A stretch of 64,000 nucleotides of DNA from Bin87 sp965115825. GTDB lineage: Bacteria; Chloroflexota; Dehalococcoidia; Lucifugimonadales; UBA3495. The notes under the pieces are model-generated. The model saw only the letters and a list, made by a program, of their open reading frames with translations. It ran no database searches and was not told the DNA's origin. Position 1 is the stretch's first letter. Every line of letters begins with the position of its first letter. This document shows, in pieces, positions 15,093-23,349 of the stretch. Made by a program: the position numbers and the translations under genes. The DNA lies in contig OZ220464.1 in assembly GCA_965115825.1 (NCBI GenBank), forward strand, positions 806,001 through 870,000, given 5' to 3'.

Positions 15093-16028
15093 GTGGAATT
15101 TTTCGCTATCTTCGGTGATCTCTGGAGAGAGGTCATCATCCGGCCGATGCTCAACACGCTGCTGGTGTTGTACGTGCTGTGCTTTTCCCAGATGGGCCTG
15201 GCGATAATCGCTTTTACCGTGCTGGTGCGGGTGGTTACCATCCCGTTGACAGTACGGCAGCTGCGCCAGATGCGGGCAATGACGGGGCTGCAGCCCAAAG
15301 TTCGGGAGATACAGGAACGCTATGCCGGAGACCGGCAGCGCATATCGCAGGAGACGATGGCGCTATATCGTCAGAGCGGTGTGAATCCGATAGGGTGCCT
15401 AGGCCCGCTGATTGTGCAGATGCCCATACTGATAGGGCTGTTCCGGGTGCTGATACAGACGCTATTCAACAACCCGGAAGACTTGGTGAATCTATCGGAC
15501 AAATTGTACTCGTGGCTTACCTTTGTGCCGATTCACGCGGCGGTGCCGGTGAACAACGGGTTTTTGTGGCTGGACTTAAGCCGGCCGGATCCGTCGCCCA
15601 TCGTGATGCCGGCGCTAGTGGCAGTAACGACCTGGGTGCAGCAGAAGATGACGCAGATGCCGTCGCCGGACCCGCGTCAGCAATCGAGCCAAACGATGAT
15701 GCTGTGGATGATGCCCATATTTCTGGGGGCGTTTTCGCTGGGATGGCCCAGCGGTTTGCCGCTGTATTGGGTGGTGTCCAACCTCATCGGCATTGGCATT
15801 CAGTATTTCATTACCGGCTGGGGGCCGTTGTTCCCACTGTTCCCGCGGCGCGGAGAGCAGGAAGAGCAGGCCTCGGCAAATCTCGAGGAGGTTGTCCCCG
15901 GCCAGCAGGAGAGCAGCAGTGATGGACGAGATAGTACAAACCGGGAGAACCGTAGAAGAGGCCGAAGAGCAAGCGCTCGCAGCACTAGGCGTCGACCGCA
16001 GCGAGGTCGAGGTCGAAATACTAAGTAG
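15093..16028 (+). CDS. yidC: Membrane protein insertase YidC/Oxa1
   Basis: The 311-residue insertase places proteins into the cytoplasmic membrane with or without Sec. The family core is clear: RPMLNTLLVLYVL as first span, then the cytoplasmic hairpin VRQLRQMRAMTGLQPKVREIQERY, then NPIGCLGPLIVQMPILIGLFRVL, and later SLGWPSGLPLYWVVSNLIGIGIQYF. The C-terminal tail is long and very basic (many Arg), probably ribosome-binding. The GTG start has a weak AGGA upstream. The tail-coding region overlaps the start of the jag gene by 107 bases in another frame. The length is of the short Gram-positive-like YidC type without a large periplasmic domain. Confidence 0.95.
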   Translation: MEFFAIFGDLWREVIIRPMLNTLLVLYVLCFSQMGLAIIAFTVLVRVVTIPLTVRQLRQMRAMTGLQPKVREIQERYAGDRQRISQETMALYRQSGVNPIGCLGPLIVQMPILIGLFRVLIQTLFNNPEDLVNLSDKLYSWLTFVPIHAAVPVNNGFLWLDLSRPDPSPIVMPALVAVTTWVQQKMTQMPSPDPRQQSSQTMMLWMMPIFLGAFSLGWPSGLPLYWVVSNLIGIGIQYFITGWGPLFPLFPRRGEQEEQASANLEEVVPGQQESSSDGRDSTNRENRRRGRRASARSTRRRPQRGRGRNTK

Positions 16029-16668
16029 GGGCCGCCAAGGGTTCCTGGGGATTGGCGGCGAGCTGGCCGAAGTTCGCGTTACCCGCTTGGGGGCCGGCGG
16101 CATTGACGACGGCGATGGCGCAGATGACGTCATGGATGATGGTGAGGGCGACGAGAGCCGTGACGCAGCCTGGGCAGCTGACGCAGACCCTATCAGTGCG
16201 GACACTCCGGCCGGCGCCACCGTACAGGCTCTGGAGCGTATTCTGGAATGCGTTGGGGCGGACGTAGACGTTACGCTGCGCTCCGAGGACGATGAGTTCT
16301 CCGGAGGGCCGGTTGTTGACATTAACGGGCCGGATTCCGGGCTTCTCATAGGGCGTCGGGGGAATACGCTGCAATCGCTGCAATTCATCGTGCAGAGCAT
16401 CGTCCGTCAGCAGTTTGACCAAGAGAATATCAGGGTTGCGCTGGACGTAGAGCAGTACCGGCAACGGCGGGAGGACTCGCTGCGCGAAATGGCTGACCGG
16501 GTGGCCGACCGGGTGCAGCAGACGGGTAGGGGGATCACTCTGGAACCGATGCCGCCATCGGAGCGGCGCGTGATTCACTTGTACCTGGATGGCAGGGACG
16601 GTGTGCGTACGGAAAGTGTGGGCTATGGGGACGGGCGCAAGGTTCAAATCATCCCGGAGCGCGACTGA
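15922..16668 (+). CDS. jag: RNA-binding protein KhpB/Jag (Jag_N, KH, R3H)
   Basis: The 248-residue protein starts MDEIVQTGRTVEEAEEQALAAL, the Jag_N domain, which continues with the conserved RGRQGFLGIGG. An acidic linker (about residues 65-95) leads to a KH domain containing GLLIGRRGNTLQSLQFIVQ and then a C-terminal R3H domain (LEPMPPSERRVIHLYL). KhpB binds RNA, usually with KhpA. The start at 15922 lies inside yidC and is preferred because the Jag_N domain needs it. The sequence upstream of it in this frame is not protein-like. It ends the rpmH-yidC operon. Confidence 0.93.
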   Translation: MDEIVQTGRTVEEAEEQALAALGVDRSEVEVEILSRGRQGFLGIGGELAEVRVTRLGAGGIDDGDGADDVMDDGEGDESRDAAWAADADPISADTPAGATVQALERILECVGADVDVTLRSEDDEFSGGPVVDINGPDSGLLIGRRGNTLQSLQFIVQSIVRQQFDQENIRVALDVEQYRQRREDSLREMADRVADRVQQTGRGITLEPMPPSERRVIHLYLDGRDGVRTESVGYGDGRKVQIIPERD

Positions 16669-16760
16669 CTGTCGCAATGTCGTAAGACGGGTGGGTAGGC
16701 CTGCGGGCGAATGGCGTCCAGGGAGTTCGGGAATGGCAACAGTTCGGGAGTTGGATAGCG

Positions 16761-16789
16761 TTGACCCGCAGGGGCCCGCCCAATAGAAT
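16761..16789 (+). promoter_or_regulatory. purF promoter, probably giving a leaderless mRNA
   Basis: TTGACC (16761-16766) and TAGAAT (16784-16789) are 17 bases apart. The purF ATG starts seven bases after the -10 box, where transcription itself should begin. No Shine-Dalgarno precedes the ATG, which fits leaderless translation. Confidence 0.65.
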
Positions 16790-16795
16790 ACAGCT

Positions 16796-18256
16796 ATGAG
16801 CTCGTGCCTGACTACCAGTTCCGGGATTGCGCACTTTGAGGGCCCGCGCGAAGCGTGCGGGGTGGTTGGAATATATGCGCCTGGGGCAGAAAGCGCGCCA
16901 CTGACTGCTGTGGGACTATTTGCCTTGCAGCACCGGGGACAGGAGTCGGCCGGAGTGGCCGCCTCCGATAAGGGTCTAATCCGGGTTCACACCGGGATGG
17001 GGTTAGTATCCGATGCATTCCGGGAGGGCGATGTTGACCGGGTTACCGGTCCGCTGTCGATCGGGCACACCCGTTACTCAACTACCGGGGCCAGCGATCC
17101 TTGCAACGCGCAGCCACTGGTGGTAACGGGAGTGAACGGCCCGCTGGCGGTGGCGCATAATGGCAACATTATCAACTCGGTGAAAGTGCGGGAGAAGCTA
17201 CAGGCTGAATGGGGCTGCTGCTTTACCACCAGCACTGACTCAGAAGTGGTGGCGCATCTGCTGGCGAATGCGCCGGGGGCAGACTGGCACGAGCGGATTT
17301 TCTATGGGATGCGAATGTTGCAGGGGGCGTTTTCACTGGCGCTGCTGACTCCGGACGAGATAATCGCCGTTAGGGACCCGCTGGGCATCCGACCGCTTTG
17401 CTTGGGCCAACTGCCGGAGGAAAATGGAAGGGGTTGGGCTTTTGCGTCGGAGACCTGCGCGCTGGACCATCTAAGGGCAGACTTTTCGCGTGAGCTGAAG
17501 CCGGGCGAGGTGGTGGTTATTAATGAGGCTGGAGTTCGCTCAGGGGTGTACGAAGGGGTGGCGCGTTCTAACCGCGCTTTGTGCGTGTTTGAGTGGATTT
17601 ACTTTGCCCGCCCAGACAGCGTGATGGATGGGCGGCTGATGCATAACGTGCGCGAGGAGATGGGGGCGCGTCTGGCGCGGGAACATCCCGCGGACGCCGA
17701 CCTGGTGATTGGTATACCAGACTCTTCTACGTCGGCGGCAGTGGGTTTCGCCAAAGAATCGGGCATACCCTTCGCCAACGGCTTGGTGCGGAACCGCTAC
17801 GTGGGGCGGACTTTCATTGAGCCGGAACAGCAGCGTCGGGACCAGGGCGTTCGTCAGAAATTCAACCCGATGCCGTCGGTGCTGAGGGGCAAACGGCTGG
17901 TGGTAGTTGACGACAGCATTGTGCGGGGTACGACGACGCCGCACGTGGTTGAGCTGCTGCGTCGGGCCGGCGCCAGCGAGATACACTTGAGGGTTTGCGC
18001 GCCGCCAATCAAGCATCCGTGCTACCTTGGCGTTGACATGGCAACGCGGGATGAGCTGATTGCCGCACGTAAAACAACGCCGGAGATTTGTCAGCTGACC
18101 GGCGCCGACAGCCTGGGCTACCTCAGCGTCCGCGGCTTGATGGACGTTTCCAGAGGAGAGCAAGGTGGGTTCTGCGACGCCTGCTTTACCGGAAACTACC
18201 CGGTTCCGGTGCAGCTGGACTTATCCAAGCAGGCACTGAAGCGGACGGATTACTGA
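16796..18256 (+). CDS. purF: Amidophosphoribosyltransferase
   Basis: This enzyme makes phosphoribosylamine from PRPP and glutamine, the first step of purine synthesis. The 486-residue protein has a 20-residue propeptide ending before the Ntn nucleophile Cys21 in ACGVVGIYAPG. The glutaminase motifs LQHRGQESAG, GHTRYSTTG and AHNGNI follow. The PRPP-binding loop RLVVVDDSIVRGTTTPH is in the C-terminal half. Cysteines in RVCAPP, HPCYLG and FCDACF match the [4Fe-4S] type known from Bacillus. The ATG is set by the promoter spacing. purM follows after 34 bases. Confidence 0.96.
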   Translation: MSSCLTTSSGIAHFEGPREACGVVGIYAPGAESAPLTAVGLFALQHRGQESAGVAASDKGLIRVHTGMGLVSDAFREGDVDRVTGPLSIGHTRYSTTGASDPCNAQPLVVTGVNGPLAVAHNGNIINSVKVREKLQAEWGCCFTTSTDSEVVAHLLANAPGADWHERIFYGMRMLQGAFSLALLTPDEIIAVRDPLGIRPLCLGQLPEENGRGWAFASETCALDHLRADFSRELKPGEVVVINEAGVRSGVYEGVARSNRALCVFEWIYFARPDSVMDGRLMHNVREEMGARLAREHPADADLVIGIPDSSTSAAVGFAKESGIPFANGLVRNRYVGRTFIEPEQQRRDQGVRQKFNPMPSVLRGKRLVVVDDSIVRGTTTPHVVELLRRAGASEIHLRVCAPPIKHPCYLGVDMATRDELIAARKTTPEICQLTGADSLGYLSVRGLMDVSRGEQGGFCDACFTGNYPVPVQLDLSKQALKRTDY

Positions 18257-18290
18257 TTTTCAGCGAGAGGTTTGGTTAATTATTCTGCCG

Positions 18291-19319
18291 ATGGACACCT
18301 ATGCCGCTGCCGGCGTCTCGCTGGATGCTATGGACGGGATGAAAGACCGCATCAGGGGCTTTGCCGAGCTGACGCATGGGCCGGAGGCACTGGATGGAGG
18401 GAGTGGGTTCGCCGGGCTGTTTGCGCTGAACGGCTTTCAGGAGCCGGTGCTGGCGGCCAGTGCGGACGGGGTGGGAACAAAGCTGAAAATCGCGGCGCAA
18501 CTGGGCCACTTTGAGGGCGTAGGGCAAGACCTGGTTACGCTGAACGTGAACGATATTCTCACCAAGGGCGCGCGGCCTTTGTTTTTCCTGGATTACGTAT
18601 CGTTCAGCGCCTTTGACGAGCATCGGTTGGAAATGCTGATGCGCGGCATCGTATGGGGGTGCAGGGAGGCCGGCTGCGCCTTGATTGGAGGTGAAACGGC
18701 CCAACTGCCCGGCGTCTATGGCGACGCCGATTTTGACTTGGCCGGTTTTGTCGTCGGGGCAGTGGAACGTGACCAATTGCTGGACGGCAGCGGCGTGGTT
18801 CCCGGCGACCGGCTGATTGGCATACCGTCAAGCGGAGTGCATACCAACGGGTTCTCGCTGGTGCGGCGGGTGTTCAATCTGGATGACGACCCGACAGCGC
18901 TGTTCCGCCCTTGGCCGGGGCTGGAGCGCGACCTGGGCGACGAGTTGATGGTGCGCCACCGTGCTTATTACCCGTTGCTGCAACCGTATCTAGGGCAGGT
19001 TAAGGCACTGAGCCACATCACCGGAGGCGGGCTGCCGGGCAAGATGCCGGCATCACTGGGCCCGGACGTAGCCGCCGAGTTCCGTTTAGGATCATGGGGT
19101 GTGCCACCGATTTTTCAGGCCATCCGAGAGGCGGGAAACGTCAGCGACGGCGAAATGTACCGGGTGTTTAACATGGGCTTGGGGATGGTGGCTGTGTGCG
19201 ACAGCGTCGGCGCTCATGCGCTGTTGGCTGGCATCCACGACGCCGTGGATGTGGGGCGTATTGTGGAACGCAGCGGAGATGCGCGGGTGGTTTTTACCGG
19301 CGGCGGGTTCGACGGCTAG
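18291..19319 (+). CDS. purM: Phosphoribosylformylglycinamidine cyclo-ligase (AIR synthetase)
   Basis: The 342-residue ATP-dependent ligase closes the imidazole ring to give AIR. Family blocks include MDTYAAAGVSLDAMDGMKDRI, ASADGVGTKLKIA, the metal/ATP region DLVTLNVNDILTKGARPLFFLDY, ALIGGETAQLPGVY, and GLPSSGVHTNGFSL-like IGIPSSGVHTNGFSLVRR. The end, HITGGGLPGKMP then MYRVFNMGLGM, is also typical. It sits between purF and purH in one likely transcript. The ATG lacks a close Shine-Dalgarno; GAGAGG lies about 22 bases upstream. Confidence 0.96.
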   Translation: MDTYAAAGVSLDAMDGMKDRIRGFAELTHGPEALDGGSGFAGLFALNGFQEPVLAASADGVGTKLKIAAQLGHFEGVGQDLVTLNVNDILTKGARPLFFLDYVSFSAFDEHRLEMLMRGIVWGCREAGCALIGGETAQLPGVYGDADFDLAGFVVGAVERDQLLDGSGVVPGDRLIGIPSSGVHTNGFSLVRRVFNLDDDPTALFRPWPGLERDLGDELMVRHRAYYPLLQPYLGQVKALSHITGGGLPGKMPASLGPDVAAEFRLGSWGVPPIFQAIREAGNVSDGEMYRVFNMGLGMVAVCDSVGAHALLAGIHDAVDVGRIVERSGDARVVFTGGGFDG

Positions 19320-19395
19320 GTCGACGCGCAGCCGTCAAACGAGCGAAGGGCGAACACAGGACGGAAAATCAATCAAAAGGGAGAACGGCGACACA

Positions 19396-20934
19396 TTGAA
19401 AGCCTTACTCAGCGTATTTGATAAAACTGGAATAGAGGACTTGGGCCGGAGCCTTGCGGATGCCGGCTATGAACTCATCAGCACCGGGGGCACGCATCGC
19501 AGCCTGTCAGATTCCGGCATTACCGTACGGCAGGTGTCGGACGTTACGGGCTCGCCGGAGATTCTGGACGGGCGGGTGAAGACGCTTCATCCGGTGATAC
19601 ACGGCGGTCTATTGGCCCGGCGAGATACGCCGGCGCACATGTCAGAGCTGGCGCAACACGGTATTGACGCCATTGATGTGGTGGCGGTGAACCTGTATCC
19701 CTTCGTGGAAACTGTCAGCAGGGCGGGCGTAACGCAGGATGAGGCCCTGGAGAACATTGACATCGGTGGGCCGACGATGCTGCGGGCAGCGGCTAAAAAT
19801 TTCCTTTCAGTAGCGGTGATTGTCGACCCGAGCGATTACGGATGGGTGTCCGAAGCGCTGGCGGGCGACGGATTGGATGCGCAGCAGCGTCGGCATCTGG
19901 CAACCAAAGCGTTCCAGCACGTTGCGGTCTATGACGCCGCCGTTGCGGAGTATCTGGCCAATGACCCGGCGACCGAGGAGGAAATGCCCCGGCAGGTTAC
20001 CATTGGGCTGACGCGCGTATCATCGCTTCGCTATGGGGAGAATCCGCACCAGCGAGGCGCGCTGTATGTTCCGACCGGCGGTGGTTCCGGTGGGTTGGCC
20101 CGAGCCCAGCAACTGCATGGGCGAGAATTGTCTTTCAACAACTTAATGGACGCCGATGCTGCCTGGCGCACGGTAAGCGACTATGAAGAGCCGACAGTTT
20201 GCGTCATTAAGCACGCTAACCCGTGCGGCCTGGCGTCGCGGGATGACCTGGCTGAAGCGTACCAATTGGCCTATGAAGGCGATCCGGTATCCGCGTTCGG
20301 CGGGATCGTAGGGTTCAACCGGAGGGTAACGGCCGCCGCCGTCGAGGCGATGGAGCCGGTATTTTATGAAGTAGTGGCGGCGCCGGGTTACGACGAGGAG
20401 GCGCTGGCAATCCTGAAACGCAAGCGGAACCTGCGGATTCTGGCGGTGGAGCCAGCTGAAGCTGCGCCGGGAGCGTCGGAGTACGATGTGCGCCCATTGA
20501 GCGGCGGCATCCTGGTACAGACGCCAGACGCAATCGCCGAGAGCGCGTCGGAGTGGACGACGGCCACGGAGCGCGCGCCTACCGATTCGGAGCTGGCCGA
20601 CCTGTCTTTTGCCTGGAAAGCGGTGAAGCACATCAAATCCAACGCCATCGCTTTTGTGAAAGACCGCCGCCTGGTTGGGATGGGCGCAGGACAGCCGAAT
20701 CGGGTGGTCAGCGTGCATCTGTCGCAGCGGGCGGCTGGCGACAAGGCAGCGGGCTGCGCGCTGGCGTCGGATGCGTTCTTCCCCTTCTCGGACAACATTG
20801 AGCTGGCGGCGGAAGCCGGGATTACGGCCATCGTGCAGCCGGGAGGTTCAATACGGGACGATGAAGTAATCGCCGCCGCTAATCAGGCCGGCATCGCAAT
20901 GGTGTTCACCGGCGTGCGGCACTTCCGCCACTGA
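19396..20934 (+). CDS. purH: Bifunctional AICAR formyltransferase / IMP cyclohydrolase
   Basis: It catalyses the last two steps to IMP. The 512 residues begin with an MGS-like cyclohydrolase domain (ALLSVFDKTGIEDLG, ELISTGGTHRSL, GRVKTLHPVIHGGLLARRD). The AICAR transformylase domain holds RYGENPHQRGA, LSFNNLMDADAAW, the catalytic KHANPCG, and SDAFFPFSDNIELAAEAGI. A TTG start at 19396 fits both length and homology, with AGGGAG about 12 bases upstream; an upstream in-frame extension overlaps purM and is not family sequence. The gap to purM is 76 bases. Confidence 0.95.
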   Translation: MKALLSVFDKTGIEDLGRSLADAGYELISTGGTHRSLSDSGITVRQVSDVTGSPEILDGRVKTLHPVIHGGLLARRDTPAHMSELAQHGIDAIDVVAVNLYPFVETVSRAGVTQDEALENIDIGGPTMLRAAAKNFLSVAVIVDPSDYGWVSEALAGDGLDAQQRRHLATKAFQHVAVYDAAVAEYLANDPATEEEMPRQVTIGLTRVSSLRYGENPHQRGALYVPTGGGSGGLARAQQLHGRELSFNNLMDADAAWRTVSDYEEPTVCVIKHANPCGLASRDDLAEAYQLAYEGDPVSAFGGIVGFNRRVTAAAVEAMEPVFYEVVAAPGYDEEALAILKRKRNLRILAVEPAEAAPGASEYDVRPLSGGILVQTPDAIAESASEWTTATERAPTDSELADLSFAWKAVKHIKSNAIAFVKDRRLVGMGAGQPNRVVSVHLSQRAAGDKAAGCALASDAFFPFSDNIELAAEAGITAIVQPGGSIRDDEVIAAANQAGIAMVFTGVRHFRH

Positions 20935-20942
20935 TTGCAGCG

Positions 20943-21446
20943 TTGGATGCCTACCTAGACATTGAGACCACGGGGTTCATCGGCGGGAACAGCTACCCGA
21001 CAGTGGTAGGAATCGCCGTGGATTTTCCCGGCGACTGGCTGGTGGAGCAGCTAGTCGGCGAGGATATTACGCCGGCAGCGATTCTACACGTTCTGGAAGG
21101 CGTAACCACGATTCATACGTTCAACGGGGCCAGCTTTGACTTGCCATTTCTGGCGTGGCGGCCCGGGGTTGACCTGCGAAGGCAATTTGAGCATCGGGAT
21201 TTGATGTACGGCTGCCGAAGAGCCGGGCTGCGCGGCGGCCTGAAACTCATAGAGCAAAAACTGGGCATCGGTCGTGGAGACTTGCCGGAAATGAGCGGGC
21301 GCGACGCCGTGCTGCTGTGGCGCAAGTACCGCGAGGAGAGAAACCCATCCGCTCTGGACCTGCTGCTGGAGTACAACCGGGCCGATGTGGAGAATCTGTA
21401 CACGCTGCGGAAGTATCTGGACGGACACACAGCCGGGAGGACATAA
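20943..21446 (+). CDS. Predicted RNase H-like 3'-5' exonuclease (YprB type)
   Basis: The 167-residue protein has DEDD-type exonuclease motifs: the first acidic pair in AYLDIETTG near residue 5, the Exo II-like TIHTFNGASFDLPFL, and the last motif YNRADVENLYTLRKYL. This pattern fits the YprB/RNase H-like superfamily used for trimming or degrading nucleic acids. It starts with TTG eight bases after purH and ends two bases before the SDR gene, so it rides on the pur transcript. The actual substrate is unknown. Confidence 0.75.
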   Translation: MDAYLDIETTGFIGGNSYPTVVGIAVDFPGDWLVEQLVGEDITPAAILHVLEGVTTIHTFNGASFDLPFLAWRPGVDLRRQFEHRDLMYGCRRAGLRGGLKLIEQKLGIGRGDLPEMSGRDAVLLWRKYREERNPSALDLLLEYNRADVENLYTLRKYLDGHTAGRT

Positions 21447-21448
21447 CG

Positions 21449-22246
21449 TTGGAACTGGGATTGAAAGGCAAGAACATAGTAGTAACCGGCGGAGGCAACA
21501 ACATTGGCCGGGCTATCGTGCTGGCCTTTGCCACCGAGGGCAGCACCATCGCCATTGCCGAGCTGAACCGGGCTGCCGGCGAGCGGGTTGCGGCGGAAGT
21601 TGCGGCGATGGATACAGGAGCCAAGGCCATCGTCATTGACGCCGACGTAACGGACCGAGAGAAGACCGGCGGAATGATCTCGGAAGCCGTCGCCAGACTG
21701 GGCAACGTGGACGTGCTGGTGAACAACGTAGGCTGGACGGTTGACCGCCTGTTTGTGGAAAAGTCGCGGGATGAGCACGCCAAAGAGGTGGATGTGAACC
21801 TGTGGGGCGCCATCAACTGCATCCACGCGGTGCTGCCGCATATGATTGAACGGCAGAGCGGTGCTGTCGTCAGCGTCAGCAGCGACGCCGGGCGAATGGG
21901 GGAGTACCGGGAGGCGGTTTATTCGGCGTGCAAGGCCGGCGTAATCGCGCTGAGCAAGTCGCTGGCGCGGGAAACGGGGCGCTACGGACTGCGTTTCAAT
22001 ATGGTGTGTCCCGGCTTAGTGGCGCCGCCGCAGGAGGAAGTGGTCGGCTCGGAAAGTATGTGGCGGCAGGGAATGGAGGAGTTGTTCACAGAAGAAGTTC
22101 TGGAAAGGGTGAAGCAGGCATACCCGCTGCGTCGCATGGGGACGGCGTCGGAAGTAGCCAACGCGGTGGTGTTCCTGGCGTCGGATGCGGCCAGCTTTAT
22201 CACGGGGCAGACGCTGAGCGTGTCGGGCGGTTATACGATGATGTGA
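21449..22246 (+). CDS. Short-chain dehydrogenase/reductase
   Basis: This is a 265-residue classical SDR. It shows the cofactor motif VTGGGNNIG, the NNVG structural motif (VLVNNVGWT), the catalytic Ser in SVSSDAGRMG, and YSACK supplying Tyr and Lys. The end SDAASFITGQTLSVSGGYTMM is the usual FabG-like C-terminus. A TTG start has GGAGG eight bases before it, and gives the normal N-terminus (MELGLKGKNIVVTGG). Substrate cannot be told from sequence. It closes the purF-to-SDR run and is followed by a strong hairpin. Confidence 0.9.
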   Translation: MELGLKGKNIVVTGGGNNIGRAIVLAFATEGSTIAIAELNRAAGERVAAEVAAMDTGAKAIVIDADVTDREKTGGMISEAVARLGNVDVLVNNVGWTVDRLFVEKSRDEHAKEVDVNLWGAINCIHAVLPHMIERQSGAVVSVSSDAGRMGEYREAVYSACKAGVIALSKSLARETGRYGLRFNMVCPGLVAPPQEEVVGSESMWRQGMEELFTEEVLERVKQAYPLRRMGTASEVANAVVFLASDAASFITGQTLSVSGGYTMM

Positions 22247-22279
22247 CCGTAGCAAAGCCGTATATGGTTAGTCTCAAGC

Positions 22280-22313
22280 AACGGGGCAGCCGGCCGCGGC
22301 CGGCTGCCCCGTT
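22280..22313. terminator. Bidirectional hairpin terminator
   Basis: A perfect 34-base palindrome (17-bp arms, beginning AACGGGGCAGCCGG) lies between two convergent genes. No T-run follows on either strand, so termination may be by hairpin alone or aided by Rho. Confidence 0.65.
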
Positions 22314-22338
22314 ACGTCGCTTGGATAGGCCAGACGGG

Positions 22339-23142
22339 TTACTTCTGGTTGGTGCCCACGAGGGCCCACGCCTTTTCTTCCATGGACGGGATGACGGCCT
22401 GCACTAGGTCGTTATCCACGTTGGCTGCGACGATGGGATAGCCGGCGCGCTCAATCATGCTGGACAGGTTGCCGGATTTGAACTGGTCGAGGGTCCAGGC
22501 CAAGGTATGGCCGCTGGTGGTTACATCCCAGTAGATGCGGACATCCTGGTTGCGGGGGCCGTAGTGGTAGTGGGGCGCAATCTCGAAGCAGTCGAAGGCC
22601 AAGAGCTCGAATTCCTGCCCCAGATGGTCGGTGAGCACGTGGATGGCCACGCCGCGGTCGTTGGCGGCGCCGATGTTGTCGCGGAACTCGACACCGAAGC
22701 GGATGTTGCCGGCTTCGTAGATGTGGTCGCCGCGGAAGTGGGTGACGGTGCGCCGTTCGTCTCGGGCCTTAGCCAGGGCGCACTCTTCAACCTCGTCCAT
22801 CTTGTTCTCATCGATGGGGTTGGCCTGGATGCTGGCGGCCAGGTCATCATAGCCGGCGCGTCGCACCATGGCGGGCAGGTTGTTGCGGATGTTCTTCAGC
22901 GTCCATCCCAATGGTGTGCCGACGGTGGTCTTGTCCATGTGCAGCCGGATGTTCATGTTCTCCGGGCCGTAGTGATAGTGCGGGTCTTGGTCGAAGCAGT
23001 CGAACCGCAGAATCTCGGTGTCGTGGCCGTCAACGTCGCCGTACACCTGGACCATCAAGCCTTGGTCAGGCATGATTTCCCTGCGGTAGGATAGGGCAAC
23101 GTCCACCGGCCCTACGTTGATAACAGTGTCTCCCTTTTCCAT
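22339..23142 (-). CDS. Unknown protein with an internally duplicated HYHYGP domain
   Basis: No named family is recognised. The 267 residues hold two similar halves (about 10-105 and 143-240). Each has a core FDCF-[DE]-xx-PHYHYGP-xN followed by R[IL]-x-D, then T-x-GxxLxWTL and a later MxxRAGY block. The two cores are FDCFDQDPHYHYGP and FDCFEIAPHYHYGP. The clustered His and Tyr could bind a metal or a small ligand; this is inference. There is no signal peptide. GGAGG precedes the ATG, and a good minus-strand promoter lies at 23209-23236. It is transcribed alone and diverges from the SprT-like gene. Confidence 0.75.
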   Translation of the reverse strand: MEKGDTVINVGPVDVALSYRREIMPDQGLMVQVYGDVDGHDTEILRFDCFDQDPHYHYGPENMNIRLHMDKTTVGTPLGWTLKNIRNNLPAMVRRAGYDDLAASIQANPIDENKMDEVEECALAKARDERRTVTHFRGDHIYEAGNIRFGVEFRDNIGAANDRGVAIHVLTDHLGQEFELLAFDCFEIAPHYHYGPRNQDVRIYWDVTTSGHTLAWTLDQFKSGNLSSMIERAGYPIVAANVDNDLVQAVIPSMEEKAWALVGTNQK

Positions 23143-23208
23143 GAGCTCGCCTCCTCTTGGAATTGGATTGGATTTTGAACCACGCGGGAGCGTGGCCGCT
23201 TTGCGCGG

Positions 23209-23236
23209 ATTATAGCATTGCCGGCGATAATGGCAA
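23209..23236 (-). promoter_or_regulatory. Promoter of the HYHYGP-domain gene
   Basis: On the minus strand TTGCCA (23236-23231) and a perfect TATAAT (23214-23209) are 16 bases apart. They give a leader of about 60 bases before the ATG at 23142. Confidence 0.65.
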
Positions 23237-23287
23237 GAAGGATTTTTATGATTTCAACCAATGACGAGTGCGGCGGCGGGAATTCGC

Positions 23288-23293
23288 TATAAT
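23288..23293 (+). promoter_or_regulatory. -10 box of the SprT-like gene
   Basis: A perfect TATAAT on the plus strand lies 57 bases before the ATG. No clear -35 element is seen. It is divergent from the promoter at 23209-23236. Confidence 0.5.
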
Positions 23294-23349
23294 GGGAGGC
23301 TGTCATAATCATGAAATGATAGCGGGTACGATTTGCTAGTAGGTGTTGT

